DNA of 64,000 nt from Petrosia ficiformis (Eukaryota; Porifera; Demospongiae; Haplosclerida; Petrosiidae), in assembly GCA_947044365.1 (NCBI GenBank), contig OX345643.1, positions 3,738,001-3,802,000 of the forward strand. The letters are read 5' to 3'. A model generated the notes under the pieces. That model was not told the DNA's origin. It saw only the letters and a list, made by a program, of their open reading frames with translations, and did not search any database. This document shows, in pieces, positions 57,372 through 64,000 of this stretch. A program made the position numbers and the translations under genes. The stretch's first letter is position 1, and each line of letters begins with the position of its first letter.

Positions 57372-58160
57372 AGTATGCTAATAGGTCCAGTGGCGTAGCC
57401 AGGGGGGGGCAGGGGGGCATTTGCCCCACCTTTTTTTCTGAAACGTGAGAGTTGTCACTTGTAAATTATAAAATTGCGTTATATTTCACTCCTTACGGTA
57501 ATTCCAGCACTGAAAGATGATGTTTAGTAGTCGTTTAACTTGGAAACATTGTAGAGAGGATAACTATAAAGCTCTTTCCTACGTGAGTAACAAAACTTTC
57601 AATAAATTCGAGCGAGCGTGCTCCTCGAGTTAGTAATAACTTTTGAGCAGCCACACCCATGCAATGTTGCAGAAACATTGCATGAGTGTGGCTGCTCTAA
57701 TTTGACCACAATTGTGCAACCCCGGCACTAGCCACTAGTTATACCATAGTTGAACTTTGATATACTTTCATTGTTTACACTATTGAACTTTATTACTTGT
57801 TCCTGCATGCTTTTCTTTGATCAGGTGATAAACATTATAATAACCCATCACACACCTAGTTTTAATTAGTGGGCGTGGCTTCCGGTGCAAAAAATTTTCT
57901 TAAATTCTCGCTACACCCCTGAGGTCCTATATACAAAATATAGGACCCGAGTTTATGTCCGAGGATGTGATATAGCCCGAGCCTGCGAGGGCTATATCAA
58001 ATCCGAGGACACAAAACAAGGGTCTTATATTCAGTATATAGGACCTATTAGCATACTATATACAATATATTGTATAATGGTGACAACTCCTGCATAGTGT
58101 TAACATGGAAGGTCTATATAGAACTCACTACATCAAAAGGATGATGTCACCATCATACTA
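57372..58160. repeat. Palindrome pair interrupted by a transposon
   Basis: GTATGCTAATAGGTC at 57373-57387 and its continuation CTATATACAAAATATAGG from 57927 are separated by the inserted element (57388-57921). The palindrome then runs through ATGTGATATAGCCCGAGCC and GAGGGCTATATCA and back to GACCTATTAGCATAC at about 58054. The second module (GGTGACAACTCC to GATGATGTCACC) ends at about 58158. Confidence 0.85.
57388..57921. mobile_element. 534-bp insertion with CAG...CTG ends and 5-bp target duplication AGGTC
   Basis: Imperfect terminal inverted repeats, CAGTGGCGTAGCCAG (57388) and CTCGCTACACCCCTG (ending 57921), match at 12 of 15 positions. AGGTC flanks both sides (57383-57387 and 57922-57926). 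Removing the insert and one AGGTC restores the GCTAATAGGTCCTATATAC sequence found in the uninterrupted copy at 60085. No transposase is encoded. The ends resemble hAT-like elements, but the 5-bp duplication does not fit their usual 8. Confidence 0.85.
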
Positions 58161-58757
58161 TATGAACAGTCTGAAAAGATATTGAAAAGTGTGAGAGACG
58201 AAATGATGGTGCTTAGTGGTGAAGGTAACTCTGAAGAGTCTAATGAACATGGTGAGACTGAGGCTGTGGGTGACTTCCAACCCTCTTTAAAACGCCCAAG
58301 AAAATCAATAGTAACACTTGGCAAAATCCTTGGAAACCATCAAAATTCATCCAACAAATTGTCTCTAATTGAGAGGATTGACAAGGAGTTAGACTATTAT
58401 ACACACTCTCCTAATATAGACACCGATTCTTGCCCTTTAAGTTGGTGGAAAGATGAACAAAAGAGATTGCCACTACTTGCAAAAGTGGCAAGAAAGTATC
58501 TTTGTATTTGTGCCACAAACGTTAGTTCCGAAAGAATTTTTAGTACAGGAGGAAATATTGTTTCAGACAATCGTACATGTTTAAAGCCTCACATGATTGA
58601 CTACCTTGTTTTCTTGTCAAAAAATTTGTAATTGATGTTTTTGTGCATTATAATACATAACCTGTTTGGTAAAAAAAAATTCAATTTATTGACATATTGA
58701 CAATATTTGAATACAATAGTTATTGACATAGAATTTTCTAATATCGAGCAGCCCTAG
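58160..58757 (+). pseudogene. hAT transposase C-terminal part with element right end
   Basis: From 58167 (open from a CAG that could be an acceptor) to TAA at 58629-58631 an intact frame encodes a linker rich in Glu (GEGNSEESNEHGETEAVGDF) and then the complete hAT dimerisation domain: LSWWKDEQKRLPLLAKVARK, YLCICATNVSSERIFSTGGN, IVSDNRTCLKPHMIDYLVFL. The catalytic DDE part is absent upstream, where a palindromic repeat abuts it. About 125 bp downstream, ATCGAGCAGCCCTA (58744-58757) looks like a hAT terminal repeat (TAGGGCTGCTCGAT inverted), marking the right end of the element. Confidence 0.75.
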
Positions 58758-58762
58758 TACTG

Positions 58763-59765
58763 ATGATGAACAAATACTGTGTAATTGGCTTTGTCGCTTT
58801 TTTACCAAGGTTAGAAAGGGGGATGGAAGTCAATACTGTTGAAGAAGCCTATCCTCTATGCTTGCCGGCTTACAGCGCCACATTGAGAATGTTTCTCCTC
58901 ATGGAGCAAGAATTCAGAGTAGAGAAGGCCACTTTAAACCACTTCATTTCACTTATGGAAAATTTATACAAAAACCTTCACAAACAAGGGGTTGGTACAT
59001 CTACTGTTCAATCAGAAATTGTAACCGAGAAACAACTTTGGGAATGTGGTGCATTAGTTGTTCACAGCCCAGAGTCTCTACTCAATGCTGTATTTATTAT
59101 AACGGATTGAATTTCACACTGCGAGGAGGAGATGAGCACCGAAACCTCTCACTTTCCCAAATAACATTTGGCGATGAACCAGATCCTGCTGACCCAACTA
59201 AAGTAATCAAGTTTGTGGAATACACAGAAAATGGCTCAAAGAACTGGCCTGGTGGTTCCAAACAGTTGAACTTGTATAACAAAACTGTACATTATGAACA
59301 ACCTTTACTTGGTGATTGGTGTCATGTGCACTTATTACAGTTGTATGTATCTAAACTTCCATCATCTGCAATAGAGAAAAATTATTTCTACTGTAAGCCT
59401 CTAGCAAAATTTCGGGAAGACCTGTGGTATTCATCTCAGCCACTTGGACACAATACGTTGGATAAACAACTAAAACAAATATTTCAAATGGATAATTTTA
59501 AAACAGAAAATAAAACAAATCACAGTTTATGAGCTACATCAATTTCAAGAATGTACCATGCAAATGTGCCTGAAAAATTGATTATGGAACGTTCTGGGAT
59601 GTTCAGCATTCATTCTTTTCTAGCAGCACTAACTCACCTACCAAGCCTCAAACAGAGGGGAAAAAACCTCCAGAAGCTGTGAATGATGTCATGAAGCAGC
59701 TAAATTTTCAGGGAATGACTGACTGTACATTTAACATCAGTCTAAATTACAGCAAATCCACATAA
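58763..59765 (+). pseudogene. Second Crypton-type tyrosine recombinase, several frameshifts and a stop at the catalytic Arg
   Basis: Three blocks in different frames match the recombinase at 5377-6710: KNLHKQGVGTSTVQSEIVTE with QLWECGALVVHSPESLLNAV; then FTLRGGDEHRNLSLSQITFG, KFVEYTENGSKNWPGGSKQ and LLQLYVSKLP; then, after TGA, ATSISRMY and PEKLIMERSG. The TGA at 59530-59532 replaces the arginine codon of the HSLRAT motif (CGA to TGA, a CpG-type transition). The C-terminal DCTFNISLNY motif survives near 59725, with TAA at 59763-59765. At least two frame changes occur upstream. It is clearly dead and older than the first copy. Confidence 0.8.
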
Positions 59766-59939
59766 CACTGACTGATATTTTCAGTTCATTGTAATTTCAC
59801 TTTACTATTTTTTCTTGTCAGTAAAATTGATACATTTTCCTGAAGGGTTTAGTATAATTTGTGTGGGCGGGGCTCTGAACATGGCAACTATCGTGCATTT
59901 GACATGTTTAACGTTTCTGTGAGTTACTGAATATATTAT

Positions 59940-60475
59940 ATATGTACCATGTCTTCTTGGTGTATATGGCGAATATAAGACCTTCGCCCCTCAATATCAC
60001 CCCTCGGCTTTGCCTCAGGCTGATACCTCAGGGCTCAGGTCTTATATCGCCATATATACCTCGAAGCCATGTAATATATATAGTATGCTAATAGGTCCTA
60101 TATACAAGATATAGGACCTGAGTTTGTGTCTGAGGATGTGATATAGAACGAGCCTGCGAGGGCTATATCACATCCTCGGACACAAAACAAGGGTCCTATA
60201 TTCAGTATATATAGTATAATGATGACATCATCCCTTTGATGTGGTGAATCCTACATGTTGTATATAGACCTTCCATGTGCACACTATGCAGGATATGACA
60301 CCATCATACAATATATTGTATATAGTATGCTAATAGGTCCTATATACTGAATATAGGACCCTTGTGTTGTGTCCGAGGATGTGATATAGCCCTTACAGGC
60401 TCGAGCTATATCACATTCTTAGACACAAACTCAGGTCCTATACTTTGTATATAGGACCTATTAGCATACTATATA
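59940..60475. repeat. Cluster of palindromes downstream of the second Crypton
   Basis: Palindrome one (about 59952-60072) has arms CATGTCTTCTTGGTGTATAT and a matching inverse, closing on CCCCTCGGCTTTGCCTCAGG. Palindrome two (60085-60210) and three (60325-60470) are the GCTAATAGGTCCTATATAC family with a GATATAGC core. Between them lies the GATGACATCATCCC / GGATATGACACCATC module (60218-60310). Confidence 0.8.
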
Positions 60476-60659
60476 CATGTATATTACATATAGCCTGGTA
60501 AAGATCCAATCAAAGCCAGGGAGTCTGATGTCTAACCTATACTCTACCCAAGTGCAGAATCTCTCCCAGATGAAACATACTCGAATCACATAGGATTTTG
60601 TAGGAGGGCCTCACGTAGGTAGGGTAAAAATCAGAATAAAGTTCTCCTGGATTAGCTAA

Positions 60660-63308
60660 TTAGTATCTGGTCCACAGCGCATTATATCCAGGGGGAGGTT
60701 CTGCACTAGGAAAGACACTGCCCTGTGACACTGGTAAGTTATAGGTAATTCTCACAACAAAACAAAAGTAAAATATGTTTGCTATGGTAACATACTCTAA
60801 GAATATTCTTCTCATTGTATAATCAGATGGCATATACATATACATAGTGTTTGTACCTTGAAATAAACTTTAAACTTCTCAAGTAGAAGTGAGCTCTTTA
60901 GTTCTGTTTTTTGTTCATCACTCATTTGAAGGAAATCAGCAGGCTGAGGACATAAGAATATATATGTAAATTTAATGTTAAAAAGGTTGAAGCTTTGGAG
61001 GAGAGAAACTACATTCTTACAGCCCATGTTGTTTCTACATGAAATCGTAACTGCAAATCGTGAGTTATCCTTTTATAGATGTTATTTATTATCCCATGTT
61101 CATATGTGGAATTGGGGTTAAGTGATTTGTTCTGAGATGTAAAAAGAGAATAGCCATTTTGTGTACTCAGCGTACTGGGATCTTTAAAAGTGTACACACA
61201 TAACTCTAATCTTGGTACACAGATTCTGACTCAAGCTGAAGTAATCCTAACTACAGATTAACATGCTCTAAATGCTCAAATCAGTTGTGTAAGAAAGTAC
61301 TGATTACTGAAGTAAGCGTGGCTTCTATTTTTATTAAATTACAAACAATGATTATGTCAAACCCATAATTAATAATTAACAATGAAGTTCCCATTATATC
61401 ACAATTCCTGTGATTCTTATTGTTTGTTAGTTTCCATTCATGTCTCTCATGCATTTAACTTGCATAATATTAACATACTTCATTATCATACTATGGTACA
61501 TGAGTTATTGTGTGTTCTTAAAACATCTATTTGATTACTAATTCTTAAGGAGTGTTTCACTACGGCACAAGTGCACACCTGCATTTATAATAACTCAATT
61601 TCAACTCAATATGATTTTACATAACAGATTGTCAACTCATGTCTATGTACATGTATGTAATAATTTTATGTCATTTTACACTAAATTAAAATGCATAATT
61701 ATGTTAAGAGATGAACAACTATCATGATATCACGATTAATTATGCACCAATAATCATATTGCCACCATAATTAGAAATTTAGAATACTACTGCAACAATA
61801 ATAATTATAAGTCATTTTACTAATATTACACAATAACAGGAGTCTATGACAAAAAATGAGAGGCAAGGAATAAACAACTCCCATGGAATTAATTAAAATA
61901 GCTAAAGCCAGACATTTAGTTGGTGTTATTATTTTAAGACTTTCATTACATTCAGTACATTGTCATGCCCATCACATTTGTAGCAGATAGCTACAGTACT
62001 GCAGTATCAATAGATACTCATTATAAGTATTCCAACTGGTGATTTACTCGAATCAGCTGCAAGAAAGATGAAAAAAACAAAGAAAGATAGTTGTTGATCA
62101 CAAATACCAGTAGTAGATGTTCCTGAGTAACTCAACTGTGAATCAACTAGAGAGATATTTGACAGTATCAAGAGCACACCTTCTTTGCCGGAAGTGTTAC
62201 TTCACTACAAGGTTTAGCTCTGCAAATATAGTGGGCATGGCCACATCAAGGCATCGCTAAATGTCAGGCTTCAGCTATTTTTGTGGGTGTTGTGTGCTCT
62301 TTTCTTTCTTCACGGACTCCTGGCAATAATTACTTGATTTAATATACATGTACACCTTTGATTCTGTCTGTTAATAATTACAATACCTTTAAATTTAGTT
62401 CATTTCCTGTTCATACTTAGATGTACATGTAACCGAAGTTACTGACTATCATATGTAATAATCACATGAAACTCTTAAAAGCAGTAGTTTCCACTACTAC
62501 TCCACAAACATGTACAATAACTTACAGATGTGTGTAGAAGATCACTTGCTGCCCGGCCATTTAGTCTTACATACTCTATCATGTCAGTATGGTCGGACAA
62601 GGAGATGGAAAGGTCAAAGGTCAATTCACTAGAAAAACCACCAGATGTAAGACTTGAACATGAATGATTACAACACATGACTGATTCTTGAGGTATCCGG
62701 AATTTACACTGTGAACTAACACACAAATTGAGAGAAAAAGAAAGAGAATGAATATAATAAAAACATTTTCAATAAAAACGAAGAAAGATGTAGGGACGTC
62801 AAAACCCAAAAAGCATGCGAACAAGGTTGGGAGGTTAACGTAGGACCTAAAATTAAACAAACCACTTCCATATAACCCTACATAGTACATACACCACTAT
62901 AAAGCAAAATACAAAGAGCTATACTTATGTAGAGTTATATGGAAGTGGTTTGTTTAATTTTAGGTCCTACGTTAACCTCCCAACCTTGTTCGCATGCTTT
63001 TTGGGTTTTTACGTTCCTACATCTTTCTTCGTTTTTATTGAAAATGTTTTTATTATTCTTATAATAGTCAAAGTAGTGAATATCATGAAGCAGTCTCTCA
63101 TACAAAGTTATCAGATTTCTAAATGTAAATACTAACCAACGATAACTGACACATGATGAAGATGTTTGATCAATATCAATTGTGGTTAGATAAGCATATG
63201 TTATTCCCATACAACAAGATCCTGAAGTCTTTTTAGTAGAAATGTCTCCTGAAGACCATTTAAGTTGTTTCATTTGACATATAGTGTAGACATCAGTAAT
63301 TGATTGTA
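60660..63308 (-). CDS. MEIOB: MEIOB-like OB-fold protein, 3' exons (gene runs off the right edge)
   Basis: The minus-strand exons 63308-63137, 62715-62526, 60943-60857 and 60722-60660 have GT/AG borders and join in phase. They encode about 167 C-terminal residues. The reading SITDVYTICQMKQLKWSSGD, then CMGITYAYLTTIDIDQ, then a zinc ribbon (SYRCSQC split by the intron, then CCNHSC), DLSISLSDHTDMIEYVRLNG, and FLQMSDEQKTELKSS with LLEKFKVYFK fits the RPA1-related C-terminal OB fold of MEIOB. That protein binds single-stranded DNA with SPATA22 in meiotic recombination. The tail (PPPGYNALWTRY) is not family-conserved as far as I know. RPA1 itself or another RPA-like paralogue is the alternative. 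A fold-back transposon sits in the intron between the first two exons listed. Confidence 0.65.
60944..62525. other. Intron of the MEIOB-like gene
   Basis: No supported coding exon. A 60-codon open frame at 61021-61197 with a donor-like end (GGGCTGTAAGA) was considered, but the flanking exons already join in phase and align to the family without it. The rest is AT-rich unique DNA with short ATGTACATGT runs. Confidence 0.5.
62745..63065. mobile_element. Long-arm fold-back element, best copy, in an intron of the MEIOB-like gene
   Basis: The left arm (62745-62880) and right arm (62928-63065) are near-exact reverse complements (AACATTTTCAATAAAAACGA, AGCATGCGAACAAGGTTGGG, TTAACGTAGGACCTAAAATT), with a short centre GTACATACACCACTATAAAG. 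The arms lie within the intron between exons 63137-63308 and 62526-62715. Confidence 0.9.
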
Positions 63309-63389
63309 CTGCAGTGAGTGAAAAATGCACATACATGTACATATGTATATACACGTACATGTAATGCATTTCTGATTATACATAACATG

Positions 63390-63651
63390 TATGGCTGGGA
63401 ATTGGCTGAAATCAATTATCACTAAATTCAAATCAATTGATGAAATCAGTGGAAGAAATTTGTTCAATTAAGTCTATTAATGCAGGAATCTCCTCCCATT
63501 TGATCATCAAAAAGGCTTCCTGTTACTTTCAATTGTACATTATTTGCTGTCACATGCTTGAAAAGTATGTCTTTTGGCATAATTGATTTACAATCAATAA
63601 TCAGAAGAGCTTACAATATCGATTGATTAATTGATTAATCATCCAGCCCTA
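63390..63651. mobile_element. 262-bp hAT-type MITE with perfect 8-bp target duplication
   Basis: The termini TATGGCTGGGAATTGG (63390) and ATCATCCAGCCCTA (ending 63651) form an imperfect inverted repeat of the TAGGGCTGG hAT type. ATAACATG flanks it exactly at 63382-63389 and 63652-63659. The interior is AT-rich with ATCAATTGAT-like motifs and no coding frame. It lies upstream of the visible exons of the MEIOB-like gene, probably in another intron. Confidence 0.88.
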
Positions 63652-64000
63652 ATAACATGTAAACATTTCAACCCAGTTTATAACCTAAATCATTTTACTA
63701 ATCCAAATTTACTGGTTTAAACTGGTTGTATCAGTAGATAGGGCTCAAAATTAACTTTAGTTCCATGGACAACCCAATTTGGTTGTCAAGACAGCTTATT
63801 AATTATTTTATAAACATAAATTACATACATGTACATGTACATATAGTTTCTCAATATTCATATTGCAGATTTGCAGTAATTACCAGAATTTCAAAAGACT
63901 TTTCTCACTTTACTTGAAGCATTACAGAAAACTAAACTAGATGAATTGACAGTGCTACTACACATGGGAGATAAGTAGATGAATTGACTGTGCTACTACA

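Noticed and set aside
61021..61197. 60-codon minus-strand frame ending at a donor-like site
   Set aside because: The flanking exons of the MEIOB-like gene already join in phase and match the family without it. Inclusion would add about 55 unexplained residues.

Overview
The window is animal nuclear DNA: AT-rich, intron-dense genes with GT/AG introns, and more than half of it transposon debris, microsatellites and fold-back repeats. The protein set (ER flavoprotein FOXRED2, ALG1, a selenocysteine-containing SELENOW, a MEIOB-like protein) points to a metazoan. The transposon mix (Crypton tyrosine recombinases, BED-type hATs, RecQ-like fragments) and the frequent ACATGTACATGT-type runs suggest an early-branching invertebrate, possibly a demosponge. 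That last step is inference.

Layout. 1-7.4 kb: repeats, a RecQ-like helicase fragment, and a nearly intact Crypton recombinase (minus strand) lying inside or forming part of a palindromic element. 7.48-17.37 kb: FOXRED2, plus strand; I resolve 23 exons that join in phase to 621 codons plus stop. 19.45-44.99 kb: ALG1, plus strand; I resolve 15 exons that join in phase to 457 codons plus stop. Its introns are swollen by a 1.2 kb fold-back element, a dead ZBED-type hAT transposase, a palindromic MITE, a TA-flanked transposon carrying two tRNA-derived SINEs, a mini-hAT that keeps only a BED finger, a 70-bp minisatellite and a perfect SINE palindrome. 46.2-48.64 kb: SELENOW, minus strand; 5 coding exons with an in-frame UGA in a CxxU motif and a recognisable SECIS hairpin in the 3' UTR. 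48.9-53.3 kb: hAT MITE, transposon gene fragments, and several copies of a long fold-back element. 53.98-54.64 kb: a small secreted protein made of three DUF5648-type repeats. 55.3-60.5 kb: tandem duplications, RecQ-like and hAT fragments, a second, broken Crypton, and palindromes. 60.66-63.3 kb and beyond the right edge: the 3' exons of a MEIOB-like OB-fold gene, minus strand.

The host genes are unrelated housekeeping or meiotic genes with no operon logic: FOXRED2 (ER-associated degradation), ALG1 (N-glycan assembly on the ER), SELENOW (thiol redox), MEIOB (meiotic recombination). I did not find a clear new biochemical system. The most unusual unexplained signal is a set of long palindromes whose arms differ but which share one design: AT-rich arms around a GC-rich CCCTCGGG-like core. 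They repeatedly lie next to the tyrosine-recombinase genes.
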